DNA of 64,000 bases from Haliclona indistincta (lineage: Eukaryota; Porifera; Demospongiae; Haplosclerida; Chalinidae). This document shows positions 51,494 through 63,740 of the stretch, piece by piece. The translations under genes were made by a program, and so were the position numbers. Below the pieces are notes generated by a model. The model was not told where the DNA came from, made no database searches, and worked only from the letters and a program-made list of their open reading frames with translations. The stretch is taken from NCBI GenBank assembly GCA_964017065.1, contig OZ024786.1, positions 12,719,596 through 12,783,595 on the forward strand, in the 5' to 3' direction. The stretch's first letter is position 1, and each line of letters starts with the position of its first letter.

Positions 51494-53132
51494 TGTAAAA
51501 CTGCCGGATTCTCTTCCAGAGTAGGCTTTGATCGCTATCAATCTCGCGATGCACACCGATTCACTCACTGCTCTCGAGCTCTCTCTGAATGTTTATTTCA
51601 ATGTGCGTCATGAATCAACGGTGATTAATAATGATAGTAGAGTAATTGATCAAACTTCGTCCGGTATCAATAATCGGCAATCCGTATGCCGAGAGAAAAA
51701 GGACTTTCCAGTTAGCGACTGTATATTTCAAGAGCTGTTCATGTCCCTATAAAGTAGTGATAATTATAAGCGCTGATCTTTCTCAGAGACGGAACTGTGA
51801 TACAAAGGAAGACGCTGACGAATAGTATCAATCTTCGTCATACTGGGACTTAACTCCGTCTTTGTGATTTATTGCTAAGCCGCAGCTGGCGCTGCTAACA
51901 AAAACACTTGTATGCAACTCCCACTAGTTAGCTCTACAAGGAAGCACAACGGCGCCAAACTACAAGCGTCCTCTTTCCTGTAAGGCATGACGAATTTACG
52001 AACGAAAATTGCTGACTATGCAATTAATAACTATTATGTTTTATGTCAAATATTAGAGAGAGGATTATAATTTTTAATGATTGAGGATTTGAAAGTGCTG
52101 AATAATAATTATTTCAGATCTTCCTGTTGACAACTGTAAAAAAATCAATAAAAATAATTGTAATTTCATTATTATGTACCTCCTCTTATTAACTTGCTCT
52201 TGTACAGTTTTAGATTTGAATCTGCATGTGTTTACAAGTACATGTATCAAGTTATATTTTGGTTAACAATTTCAACATACCAACAGGAGGTTTCAATTTC
52301 TAAGTACGTGTAACACCAACAGAGCTGTCTGAATCTGACAAGCACATGTCAAAGGTTAACAATTTCAACATACCAATAGAAATCTTTGACTTCACTCCTC
52401 ACTGAGTACGTGTAACACCACTAGAGCTGTCTGAGTCTGACAAACACATATCACATGATATTTTGGTTAACAATTATTGTCAAGAAGTCTTTGACTTCAT
52501 TCCTCGCTGAGTGTGTGTAACACCACGAGAGGTACATAAGAGGAGGCACATAATAATGAAATTATCCTCAAACAATCATGTTTATTGATTTGTTATAGTT
52601 GTCAATAGGAGGATCTGAACTATTGTTCGACACTTTCAAATCCTAAAAATTATAATCCTCTCACTAATATTTTTGACATAAAACTTAATTTTTATTAATT
52701 GCATAGTCAGCAATTTCCGTTCGTAAATTCGTCATGCCTTACAGGAAAGAGGACGCTTTGCAGTTTGGCGCCGTTGTGCTTCCTTGTAGAGCTAACTAGT
52801 GGAAGTTGCATGCAAGTGTTTTTGTTAGCAGCGCCAGCTGCGGCTTAGCAATAAATCACAAAGACGGAGTTAAGTCCCTGTATGACGAAGATTGATACTA
52901 TTCGTCAGCGTCTTCCTTTGTATCACAGTTCCGTCTCTGGGAAAGATCAGCGCTTATAATTATCACTACTTTATAGGGACATGAACAGCTCTTGAAACAT
53001 ACAGTCGCTAACTGGAAAGTCCTTTTTCTCTCGGTATATGGATTGCCGATTATTGATACCGGACGAAGTTTGATCAATTACTCTATGCAATAATAGCGCT
53101 AATGATAGGTTCGTCCCTGGGACAGTTCAACA
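51494..53132 (-). repeat. BEL/Pao 3' LTR, interrupted
   Basis: LTR halves 51494-51639 and 53084-53132 flank the nested element at 51640-53083. Next to it a short purine tract (GGCGGGAG in element sense, 53133-53140) may be the polypurine tract. Confidence 0.85.
51640..53083. mobile_element. Long fold-back element with TA duplication, nested in the LTR
   Basis: Arms of more than 500 bp (51640 to about 52190 and about 52545 to 53083) begin GAGTAATTGATCAAACTTCG and are closely complementary. TA flanks both sides (51638-51639, 53084-53085); the intact LTR at 60626-60817 has one TA there. The centre (52200-52545) holds about three tandem repeats of roughly 110 bp with GTGTAACACCA and AGAGCTGTCTGA. 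No transposase is present. It may use a Tc1/mariner-type enzyme. Confidence 0.85.
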
Positions 53133-53203
53133 CTCCCGCCGTTGACCAGCAAGGCATGGTCAACCTAAGTGATACAATGATAGATAAAATTAGCAATGCA
53201 TGA

Positions 53204-56200
53204 TTATGAGTGTGATACAGTCATGCAGTCCAGTTTCATATCATCTTCGACTTCCATCTCAGCTTCGATCCATTTCTTTCTCAGTTCGTCAGCTCTTTTA
53301 GCAGCTGCTCTTCTTGGTCTAGAAGTTAGTTCTTGTTCTTCAGGAAGTTCAGGCGAGGAATCCTCAGCAATGTCGGATTTAGTTTCAATTTCTGATGAAT
53401 CGCAATGCAATTCCAGCGGGTACAGTAACTGTATCGGTTGATTCAGTGTCGTGTGTTGACGATCTCTGGAAACTACTCGGACAATGGCGGCCCTCGTTTT
53501 TCCATCCTTCCCGGTTAGTAGTCGCTGAATGAAACCGAGCTTCCATAGTCCTCGTGGTAGGTGTTCATCCTTGACGATGACTACTTGTCCAATAGAGACC
53601 TTTGTCTTCTCTCCTCGGTAACGTTTCTTTGCTGTGTGTGCGTGTACCTCCCGTAATTCACTCAAATATTCCGTGCGCCATCTCTTCCAAAACTGGTTCA
53701 AAACATTGTTCAGATGCTTCACACGGGCGGTAGCTTGGTTGCGAGTGAGAGAAAAGTCTTCATCCTTGAAGTCGATGAGATGGTTCAGATCATCTGGTAA
53801 GTTGAGTATTCGGTGTCCAGTGATCAAATGCGACGGAGTGATGGGCTCTTCAAGGTCGTCGCTAGAGACATATGACAATGGTCGAGAGTTGATCACTGCC
53901 TCAATCTCAGCTAGGCTGGTGATTAGCTCATCTAGTGAGAAATTAGCTCTTCCCACCTGTTTCCTTAAGCAGCGCTTAGTTGACTTCACAAGACGTTCAA
54001 AGGCTCCACCCCACCAGGGCGCCAACTCCACGTTGAATTGCCAGGTTATGCTAAGTCCTGATAGATAAGCCTGAACTGTTTTATCCTTCACAACTGTCTC
54101 GAGGTACTTCGCTGTGGACTTGAAAGTTTTCCCATTGTCGGAGATAAATTGCTTTGGTAATCCTCTTCGAGCCACAAATCTCTTCAGGCAGCGAAGGAAG
54201 GTAGGTGTTAACTGATCGGTCACAGCCTCCAGGTGAATAGCTCGCGTGACGTAACATGTGAACAGTGCTATCCAGGCTTTGGCAGACTGCGACTAAGATA
54301 CACGAATCAGTATAGGTCCAGCAAAATCTACACCTGTGTAGCTAAAAGCAGGGGCTTCTTCTACTCGGCACTTTGGAAGTGGAGGTGGTGCTGGGGTCTT
54401 GTACGGCAAGCCTTCGTAACGTCTGCATGTGACACAGCTATGTATGGTCTTTCTAACCGTGCTTCTTCCATGTGGTATCCAGTACTTGGTTCTGACTTCC
54501 GTCAAAGTCTCCTTCACACCATCATGAAGCACGCGCTGGTGAGCTGAGCGAATTACAAGTGTGGTGAACCAGTGGTTCTTAGGAAGAAGGATTGGGCTCT
54601 TTGCTGATGGCTGTAAATCAGTGTTCCCGAGCCTTCCTGCACAACGCCATACTCCCTGCTCATCTCTGAAGGTGTTTAGCTGTTTCATCAGGCTCCCCTT
54701 GTCCGGTAACCTCTTCTGGGCACTGACAATCCAGAGGCATTCTGCTTCCCTCTGCTCCGCCCCTTCCTCACCCTCAGACCACTTCCCCTTGAACTTTCTG
54801 ACTGCTCTTACGACTGTTGCTGTGACTCTGAGTAGCTTCAACATTGAGCTGTACCTTAACGGGTCCATGATAGATTCAACGTCCTTGTTAGAATTGACCT
54901 CCACTGAGACCATGCCATGTATTTTTCTTTTCAACTCAACTTCACATTCAGTGGGCATCGTTTTGTTGGTATCATGGGGTTCTGCGCCTGCCGCCAGCCA
55001 GGGTGGTCCATTCCACCAGAGTTTGTTTTCTGACAGTTCCACAGCACTTGCACCTCTAGATGGAAGGTCTGCAGGATTTGACGAGCCTGGGCAATGCCTC
55101 CAGCTTTCTGGGTTGATCAAGGATCGAATCTCTCGCACTCGGTTGTTCACAAATGGTCTCCACTCTTTCTCTGTGCCCTGGATCCAAAACAATGATACTA
55201 GCGAGTCCGTATAGCACCTCTGTAGTGTTAGCTGAGGTATCGTGCACGAAAGGGCCTTCATCACTGTTGTGATGAGTCTGGAGAGAAGTAGTGCTGAAAG
55301 TAGTTCCAACCTTGGAATGGTTTGAGTCTGGACTGGAGCCACTCTTGTCTTGGAGGCGAGGAGCTTCACTTCGGTGTAGATCTCTGCTTCGACTACAAGG
55401 TAAATAACCGCGGCGTAGGCGTGGTTGGAAGCGTCACAAAACCCGTACAGCTTGTAGTTGTTGAGTGATACATCACCACTGGAAATGTAACATCGAGGAA
55501 TTGAAACAGGGTTAGCAATTTTGAGATCGGCTAGTAGTGTCTTCCACTCTCTGAGTAACTCGCATGCTGGTAGCTCACTGTCCCATTCAAGTTTGGCTTT
55601 GCACAGTTTCTGGAAAAATACTTTAAATCTGATAGTAATAGGAGATAAGTATCCAAGAGGGTCGTAAAATCGCCCAATCAGACTCACAGCATTCCTCTTA
55701 GTTGGTAGCAATTTTTCCCCTACCAAGGCCAGATCTGAGGGATCAAATACCAATTCATCAGTGACATGATTCCATGTCACTCCAAGGACCTTCATCTCTG
55801 GGGACACAGTGCTGAATTCACCAGATTTTTCTGTGACGGAAGTGCCTTCCGCGATATTAATTTTCTTCTGCAATGTGGGGCTGTTTGTCTGGAACTTCCT
55901 GAGGTTAAAACCTCCCTCTCTGAAGATAGCCTTCGACTGATTGTATATCATTAGGGCGTCTGTTTCAGTGTTAGCACCAGTGATGACATCATCAACATAA
56001 GTCGATCGTTGCAAACATTCTACTACTGCTCTGTCTGAATCAAGGTATTTGTCAAGGTGATACTTGATGGTAGCATTGAGTAAAAATGGATTTGAAGATA
56101 TGCCGAACATTACTCGTGTGAATCGGTAGATTCGTATCTCTGGCTCTTCCTTGGTAATGTCGTCCACCCAGAAGAAGCGTAGAGCGTCACGATCTCTTTC

Positions 56201-59200
56201 ATCCATCTGGATCATCAGGAAAGCCTTCTCCACATCGGCGGTCAAGGCAATTGGGTAGAATCTGAACCGGAGTAAAATATCAAAAATAATCTGGTGGAAT
56301 TTTGGACCCTTGTACAAGCACTCATTCAACGACGGCCCTGAGTCTTTCGCTGAAGCATCATAGACCACTCTTAGTTTCGTGGTTAGCTTGTCTGAACGGA
56401 CTACGCCATGGTGAGGAAGATAGTGAACTGGCTCAGCTGTCTTGTCTTCTGGATTGACTGACTCAATAATTCCCTTGTTGAGTTGTTCCTTGATGATCAT
56501 GTCATACTCTTCCATTATCTTAGGATCGTGTCTCAATCGTTTGAGTAGTCCTTTGAGTCTTTTCAAACTTAGTTGGTAGTTGTCAGCCAAAGGTTTGTGA
56601 AATTCTTTCCATGGAAGACAAACTTGATAGCGACCGCCTTGCAATGACACTGACTTAGTAAACTGCTCGTACAGAGAACATGCATTTTCTTGCTGACTAA
56701 TTCCAAACGATTCAATTTCCCAAAAGGCACGTAGTTGATCTTCTAGTGGTTCATCGTTCATGAGTTGACAATCGACCTGTAGCTGATGAGTGATTGCTGT
56801 GTGAGTGATAGAAGATTCAGAGGTGACCGTCGGTCCAGATAGTACCCACCCTAGCTTGGTGTGAATCGCTGTGGGTCCGGTTCCAGTGCGACAGATATCT
56901 CCTGTGACTAGATCCCAGTAATAATCGCAGCCAATCAGCAGGTCAATAGGAAGATCAGAAGTACCGTCAGTTGGGTCAGCTAGATCAAGAGTCATTAACT
57001 GTTCATTAGCAGTGATAGAAGTGTCAATTGACTGGCAGGTGATCGGCTCACAAATAGAGGGTACAACATACAGGGTAAGGTTCATGGTAGATCGCTCCCT
57101 GAGACGCATACCGACAGAAACAATAGGGCAGATTCTGTCCTGTCCTCTTTTTGCTCCAAAGGTGGCAATTGATAGAGTCTGTGTGTCAGTAGCTTTCAAC
57201 TTAAGTAACTTCATAGCACGCTCCGTTAGGTAAGATCTTTGACTTCCTGTATCAAAAAGAACACGCAGTTTGATAGCAGATCTTGGCCGTGACAAATTGT
57301 GTATCTTAGTTAGGGCAGTCTGCAATAAGATGCCTCTTCTTTTGGCGGAGCAGAAAGTAGTGGTGGTTGGTGTGCTGCTACTTGACCCTGGGGAGTATGG
57401 TTGAGCCTTTGGGTTCAGTGGTGATTTGCCCGGTTGGTCAGTTGCAGGTGTACTGTTCTTCTCACAAATTGTGGTGTGATGTCTCCCTTGACAGAGTTTG
57501 CATTTGGCTGCAGAGCGGCAAAGACGCGAGACGTGACCCTTCCTCAAACAGTTGTAACAACGACTACTCTCGCGGAGTATCTTCTTTCGTTTGTTTATGT
57601 CAGTAACAACTCTGCAATTCGTTGATGGATGAGACTGCTGACAGAAGATACACTTGGTAGAATCATTAACATTAGCAGGAAAGGCAGAAGTTGGTGTACG
57701 TTCTTGTTGCCTATGGCGAGGATGAGAGTGTGGTATGGAGCTGTTTGCTCTTTCACGTGCACTTAACTCAAGTTCGAAAGTCTCAAGAAGGTTGTCCATG
57801 TCTAACTTGTCTGCAGAGATCTTGCGACTGACGACCAACCGTAATTCAGGGGGCAACTTGTTCAAAAGGACTGATGAGAGCATGGCTCCATAAGATCCTG
57901 ATTCGACTCCCAGTGCTTTTAGACTTCGAATGTTGGCTTCCGACTGATCGTATAAGCGTCGCAACTCTCGTAGGTGTCCATCAGATGTCACCGCACTAAC
58001 ATGTAGCAGCGCATCCATGTGCTTCGAAATAATCAGTTGTCTGTTCCCGAACCGTTTCTTTAATATTTCGACAGCTTCCTTGTAATTTGAGGCTGTCATA
58101 CTCATGCCTGAGATAGCGTCGCGTGCAGTTCCTTCAAGTAAGGATCTTAGGTGGTTGAATTTGTCAACTTCTGGTAAACGATCATTAGTGTGTACTGCAG
58201 AGTCGAACGAATCCCAGAAGCTAGTCCACTTCATGAGGTTGCCGTTGAAGTGTGGTAATGAAAGTTTAGGTAACTTGACTCTGTCTGGTAAAGTGGTAGG
58301 AGCATGAATTACGGTACCAGGATAAGCATGATCAACGGCGTCAGGGTGAGTTACCAAACTGGTGACACCAGTGTGAGTCGACAGGGGAACAAAACTGTGT
58401 GCACCAGAGTGAGTCGACGGAGAGGCATGGATAGGTACACCAGAGTGAGTCGACGGAGAAACATGACTGTGTGCACCAGAGTAAGTCGACGGAGAGTCAT
58501 GGATGGGTACACCAGAGTGAGTCAACAAAGAGGCGTGGATAGGTGCACCAGAGTGAGTCGACGGAGAGGCGTGGATAGGTACACCAGAGTGAGTCGACGG
58601 AGAGGCGTGGATAAGTGCACCAGAGTGAGTCGACGGAGAGGCGTGGATAGGTACACCAGAGTGAGTCGACGGAGAGGCGTGGATAGGTACACCAGAGTGA
58701 GTCGACGGAGAGGCGTGGATAGGTACACCAGAGTAAGTTGATGGAGAGACATGGCTGTGTACACCAGAGTAAGTCGATGAAGGAACATGACTAGGTACAC
58801 CAGAGTGAGTCGACAAAGAGGCGTGGATAGGTGCACCAGAGTGAGTCGACGGAGAGGCGTGGATAGGTACACCAGAGTAAGTTGATGGAGAGACATGGCT
58901 GTGTACACCAGAGTAAGTCGATGAAGGAACATGACTAGGTACACCAGAGTGAGTCGACAAAGAGGCGTGGATAGGTGCACCAGAGTGAGTCGACGGAGAG
59001 GCGTGGATAGGTACACCAGAGTAAGTTGATGGAGAGACATGGCTGTGTACACCAGAGTAAGTCGATGAAGGAACATGACTAGGTACACCAGAGTGAGTCG
59101 ACAAAGAGGCGTAGATAGGTGCACCAGAGTGAGTCGACGGAGAGGCGTGGATAGGTACACCAGAGTAAGTTGATGGAGAGACATGGCTGTGTACACCAGA

Positions 59201-60484
59201 GTAAGTCGATGAAGGAACATGACTAGGTACACCAGAGTGAGTCGACAAAGAGGCGTGGATAGGTGCACCAGAGTGAGTCGACGGAGAGGCGTGGATAGGT
59301 ACACCAGAGTGAGTTGATGGAGAGACATGGCTGTGTACACCAGAGTAAGTCGATGAAGGAACATGACTAGGTACACCAGAGTGAGTTGATAGAGGAGCAT
59401 GACCAGGATAAGAGAGAGAAGAAGTGACACCAGGATAAATGAACGAAGGGTCATGCCAAATCGGAAACGTACTGAGTGTAGTGGGATGAACCAGGTTAGT
59501 AGCTGTAATTGGCGAGGTTGGCGAAGTATACGCAACAGCACCTGGTGTGTCCAGAGCGTTCGGAGGAGTGTAAGCTGCACTAGCACCTGGTAAGATCCAG
59601 TGAACGTGTCTAGGACTTGGAACCGGCACAGTTAGAGGATCATAAGTGGCAACTGGCGCAGTTAAGTAATCGTGAGAGGTAACTGGCGCAGTTAAGGGAT
59701 CATGAAGGGCAACTGGCGCAGTTAAGGGAACGTGAGAGGTAGCTGGCGCAGTTAAGGGATCATGAAGGGCAACTGGCGCAGTTAAGGGAACGTGAGAGGT
59801 AGCTGGCGCAGTTAAGGGATCATGAAGGGCAACTGGCGCAGTTAAGGGATCATGAAGGGCAACTGGCGCAGTTAAGGGAACGTGAGAGGTAGCTGGCGCA
59901 GTTAAGGGATCATGAAGGGCAACTGGCGCAGTTAAGGGATCATGAAGGGCAACTGGCGCAGTTAAGGGATCGTCAGAATTCATAGCTGGTATTGTAGAGT
60001 TGTCAGTAACCTCATCTTCAGGTGGTGGGGTTGATGAATCCTGTAGGTTACTCACGTCTTCATATTCGAAAGGTTGTGGTGGGAGTGGCGACCGTTGCAT
60101 TCTGCGCCATTTAATTACGACCACAATCTCCTCTAGTGCTTCTTCTATACGATACAAGGCTAAACTGATCTTCTCTTGTACTTGATCAGTTTGCTCGACC
60201 TCTGCTTCTATTTCATCGTCAGCAATGTGTGCAATGATTTCAGCATCTAGACCGCTAAGCAGCTTGGATTTAGTCGTCAGTTGTGCTCTCAACTGCTTCA
60301 ACTTCGGTGCGTTCACTGCCGCTATCGCTGGGTCTACCTGATTAATCATTTTCGTAGCTGAGGATCGATGCCCTTTCCTCGAAGCCTTCTTAGTTTTCAA
60401 TTCTGCAGCGTCGAGGCTGGCGGGTTTCATTTTTGCGTCGGCGTCGACGGTTGTTTCTGTTGTTTCAGTTTGATAGTCGCACAT
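53204..60484 (-). CDS. BEL/Pao gag-pol polyprotein with one internal stop
   Basis: One frame from ATG at 60484 to the stop at 53204-53206, interrupted only by TAG at 54293-54295. Residue order: acidic/coiled N-terminus (to about 150); DPLTAPVALH repeats (about 175-288); STHSGVPIHA-type repeats (about 360-710); a gag domain with PHFNGNLMKWTSFWDSF (about 735-900); cysteine-histidine knuckles CIFCQQSHPSTNC and CYNCLRKGHVSRLC (about 948-1001); aspartic protease LFDTGSQRSYL (about 1075); reverse transcriptase with LTADVEKAFL and YVDD (about 1496); RNase H; integrase zinc finger (HQRVLHDG...CVTC, about 1980-2020). Beyond the stop lie the integrase core (ISDNGKTF, WWGGAFERLVKSTKRCL) and a C-terminal tail. 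The product makes virus-like particles, copies RNA and integrates DNA in intact relatives. This copy is broken between the integrase finger and its core. Confidence 0.9.
54293..54295 (-). other. Nonsense codon in BEL/Pao integrase
   Basis: A TAG lies in the same frame as both flanking stretches, directly after GVDFAGPILIRVS. No frameshift is involved, and the frame stays open on both sides for thousands of bases. It falls between the integrase zinc finger and the catalytic core. Confidence 0.9.
58340..59400 (-). repeat. Tandem repeat array in gag: 36-bp units in 144-bp higher order
   Basis: Twelve-residue units (STHSGVPIHASP and variants) make up the stretch. Four units (PSSTYSGVHSHV, SPSTYSGVPIHA, SPSTHSGAPIHA, SLSTHSGVPSHV) form a higher-order 48-residue block repeated about four times between 58740 and 59390. 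The sequence is Ser/Thr/His rich. Because 36 is divisible by three, alternative frames also stay open. Confidence 0.9.
59620..59965 (-). repeat. Tandem repeat array in gag: 30-bp units
   Basis: Ten-residue units alternating DPLTAPVALH and VPLTAPVALH/DPLTAPATSH, about eleven in all. Separate from and upstream (in element sense) of the 36-bp array. Confidence 0.9.
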
Positions 60485-60603
60485 TATCCGAACTCAGTGC
60501 AAAAGTGTGTGTACAAACATAAACTCACGAGACACGTGGAGAATTCTATCCGGAGCCCACTTGGATCTAGGAGACTGCTTCCTTGCGTCTTGCAACTCCT
60601 ACA

Positions 60604-60625
60604 GGTAATCCGGTTCGAAGGACCA
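60604..60625 (-). other. Candidate primer-binding site
   Basis: Immediately inside the 5' LTR the element strand begins TGGTCCTTCGAACCGGATTA. It starts with TGG (complement of the tRNA CCA end) and contains a TTCGAA loop-like word. The spacing does not fit a standard full tRNA 3' arm, so the primer is not assigned. Confidence 0.45.
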
Positions 60626-60817
60626 TGTAAACTGCCGGATTCTCTTCCAGAGTAGGCTTTGATCGCTATCGATCTCGCGATGCACACCGATTCACTCACT
60701 GCTCTCGAGCTCTCTCTGAATGTTTATTTCAATGTGCGTCATGAATCAACGGTGATTAATAATGATAATATGCAATAATAGCGCTAATGATAGGTTCGTC
60801 CCTGGGACAGTTCAACA
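60626..60817 (-). repeat. BEL/Pao 5' LTR (192 bp)
   Basis: In element orientation it runs TGTTGAACTGTCCC to CAGTTTACA. It is the intact copy and shows the TA target into which the fold-back element inserted in the other LTR. Confidence 0.85.
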
Positions 60818-61098
60818 GATCACGATCGAGAAATCGCGGAATTTATATTGCCGTTTCGCTAAAAACTAAGTTCAAAAGGCACATGCCAGGAGAATTTCAC
60901 GACTGTTCGTGGGTGTTTTGGTCTCGGCACTGCTCGCGTAAAGGCGCTAGGCGAGTTGAAGAAAGAAGAAGAAGAAGAATAAGAAGAAAACGAAGATGAC
61001 GAAACTCGATTTTCACCGTTTCCAGGTTCGTCACTTTAGTAACAATCTCGAGCAATCTCCTTGCTACTGTAAGATGGGGCAACGCCAGATAGCAGATT
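60818..61098 (-). repeat. Repeat family C, copy 7, continued
   Basis: Continues the C copy interrupted by the BEL element, from GATCACGATCGAGAAATCG to AACGCCAGATAGCAGATT. The usual TTTC tract is replaced by a short AGA/AGAAGA tract. It is cut again at 61098 by the next element; about 15 bp (ATAGCAGATTTAAG) reappear at 63727. Confidence 0.75.
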
Positions 61099-63726
61099 GG
61101 GTATGGCTAAGTTCACCCATCCTGATGCCGGAAGTAAAATATTCACGTGACTAAAGGGGGAGTGTCTGCATCCGATCTGGCGGGCAACGCGCGCGAAACT
61201 TGAACTTTACTACAGCGGTTTTCCAAAATCTTGCAACAATCAACCGTCAACGGCCGACCGTAAACGAGGACTACGCATGCGCAATGTGATCTCAAGAGGA
61301 ATGGATGCAGCTCTCAGAGCTCTTGTGACAGCAAGTCAGCTCAAATCAACGTGGAAGGAAGTAGTAGACGTCTATTTCTAACTTCTCTGCTGGTGTACAC
61401 AATTGTTATCTTCTCACAGACAGAGTTACGAACACGCATGCGTGCGACGCTTGACGGTACAGTATTGCAAGATCTCTGAAAACCGCTGTACAGTTAGCGT
61501 ATACTTTATTTGCCTACCCCAGAGCAAACCTCTCCTTCTTTTGTACACGAGCAACGGTCTCAAACCAAGTGTAAGCCCTTGTCTGGACACAAGTTACCTC
61601 TGATCATTGAGTAGCAATGTTGATTTTTCCTTTTTCTTAGAAATCTATTGCAAGACATGCATCCAGAACTATGACTGAACTCTCTGAAGATTAATTTTGT
61701 TCTTGAATAATTATAATTATGCTAGTATTATTCTATCTATGCAGTGATTAGCCAAGTACAATTGGACAGTTTAAAACAGTACAATAAGATAGGACAATAC
61801 AAACAGGCGACAGATCTGTGAGGGGGAAAGACACCAGTCACACACTGTTCATGAGAATCTTACAAAACATACAGAATGAGTGATGTTTCTATCCACTATA
61901 CAGCAGGACTCCTCTTTACAATGCCCTCCTCAGGGACACTGACAGTTGCTCTGTGAAAAGACATCATAGTTATCATACATCACTACTAGCAGCATTGCTG
62001 CAGCTACATGAGTAGTTCTGAAGCGTATACCTGTACCGTAGGCTACCTTGTCGAGGGTGCTATAGTGTGTACTGTTGTGACCTTTTGTTGTCAGACAGAC
62101 ATTATTTTTATTACAAGTAACTTGAATTGTATCATGTGATCTAGCCTCATCCCCAGGCCCCGCCTCCCAAAGCTGAGAAGAGGGCCTGGTACACACTGTG
62201 TGCGCATGCGTCTATTATTCATTGAACTTTAATTGCGATGACGTCGTGAGATGGTAATTATTTATGTGACGTATTTGCCTACGGGCGATATTATTGCAGC
62301 TTTCACTCCCTTTTTGCCGTAAGCCATCCACCTGGTCAACCATAAGAGACAACTACTACTACTAAGCTGTCAGTACGACTGTAGTTATGGTCGAAAATGA
62401 ATGGTAAAACTTGATAGCACAATATCCAATAGGTGAGCCACACGAAAACATCACGGCCTTCATATACATGGCTCACGCTGGCTAACTCTTCTGGCTTTGG
62501 TGTCAAATATGAACATCCGATGCACTGGAGTGCATACAAGATTGTAGCCTCGAAATCTGCTCCACTAACTTCAGTGACGTAAAGTGTAACGATCATGAAC
62601 GGAAAATATCCGGTGATTTCTGGAATTCCGGCGCATGCGTACACAGTGTGTACCAGGCCCTCTCCTCAGCTTTGGGAGGCGGGGCCTGGGGACGAGGCTA
62701 CATGTGATCATGTCACCTCTGTTCTCATCTGCCTTTTTATTCATGCTAGCATTCTGTCAGCTGGTCTGTCATAATACTTTTATGCTGCCGGTTTTATATA
62801 TCTCTGTCAACGATAGAGCGAACCCTGCTTACTAAGATACTACATGTACTACAGTGCTAACCTTTATGGTACACTTGGTGACTAGCCTCTCTTCATACCA
62901 CCCGCTACAGTACCAAAACCAAAGCTCTGCTGTATAGGTGTCTGAGCTGATGGTGGTGGTTCTGGGTATAGATTTGCTGCTCAGAACGTCTTTTAATCCG
63001 TTAGCTGCCTCGGGAGAAGAGTAGCTCTACAAACCCTCTTATCTTCTACAACAGAGAAGAAAAGCATTCTTCTTTCTACAACAGAGAAGAAAGAAGAACA
63101 CCTGAGACGTACATATAGGAATGCCTGATACATGGGCACTCATGTTGAGCTATTTGCTGCAGCCACTTATTTCAATATACCAGTGTAAACTTTTGTCGCA
63201 GATCACAAAAATTTACGATGGGAAGTGTATAAGCCACTAACAACTAAGAATCTACATTATCCTGTCACTGTGAAAAATAACTAGATGAGTTGTTTACTAC
63301 TCAACAAAGCCACATCGAACTCCTATACTATCCCAACACACACTACGATAGCAATGTAGATTGTAACACTGAACTATGCAGTACCACTAAGCCTCAAGTC
63401 AAATCCTTTACAGATACCAATCACAAGTCATTGAACTGTGTATAAACTCAGTATACACATGATTAATATACACTAGTATGTTCTGTTATTTACATATTTC
63501 TATCTCAACACCCCACCCTTGGTTACCTGATAATGATTGCTACTGTCTGTGTAGACCAGCTGAGCATCCTCACGTCCCTCATCAGCTCACTGGAGTCACT
63601 GCACTGATGTGTCAGTGTCTGCCTGTCTGGGCCTATAGGCGAGGCTATTTAGGGGCGGGGCGCATATCAAACCACGCCTTTGCCACGTGACTTCCGGCAC
63701 CAGGATGGGTGAACTTAGCCATACCC
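61099..63726. mobile_element. DNA transposon with GGGTATGGCTAAGTT ends and 10-bp duplication
   Basis: About 37-bp terminal inverted repeats starting GGGTATGGCTAAGTTCACCC occur at both ends. The 10-bp target ATAGCAGATT is repeated on each side (61089-61098, 63727-63736), which suggests a Mutator-like source. About 2.6 kb long without a recognised transposase. It contains a nested MITE (62142-62700) and short pyrimidine or GAAGAA repeats (about 63040-63090). Confidence 0.8.
62142..62700. mobile_element. MITE with TAGCCTC ends and 9-bp duplication
   Basis: The left arm TAGCCTCATCCCCAGGCCCC and the right arm GGGGCCTGGGGACGAGGCTA are complements with few mismatches over about 60 bp, and they continue into GGGCCTGGTACACACTGTG. 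CATGTGATC is repeated directly on both sides (62133-62141, 62701-62709). It sits inside the previous element. Confidence 0.8.
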
Positions 63727-63740
63727 ATAGCAGATTTAAG

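Larger units (their letters stand above)
51494..60817 (-). mobile_element. BEL/Pao LTR retrotransposon
   Basis: The element has TG...CA LTRs at both ends, a 5-bp target duplication GATCA (51489-51493 and 60818-60822), one long gag-pol frame on the minus strand and the BEL/Pao domain order. The interrupted C copy can be read across it (copy 4 has the same site uninterrupted). The two LTRs differ at only a few positions, so the insertion is young. It carries one nonsense codon in pol and an element nested in its 3' LTR, so it is probably not autonomous now. Confidence 0.9.

Noticed and set aside
54561..55214. Plus-strand ORF of 217 codons
   Set aside because: Antisense shadow of the BEL/Pao pol frame, with no family features.
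58522..59586. A 354-codon leucine-rich minus-strand ORF
   Set aside because: Alternative frame of the gag tandem repeat; stays open only because the unit length is divisible by three. The same holds for the plus-strand ORF at 58304-58741.
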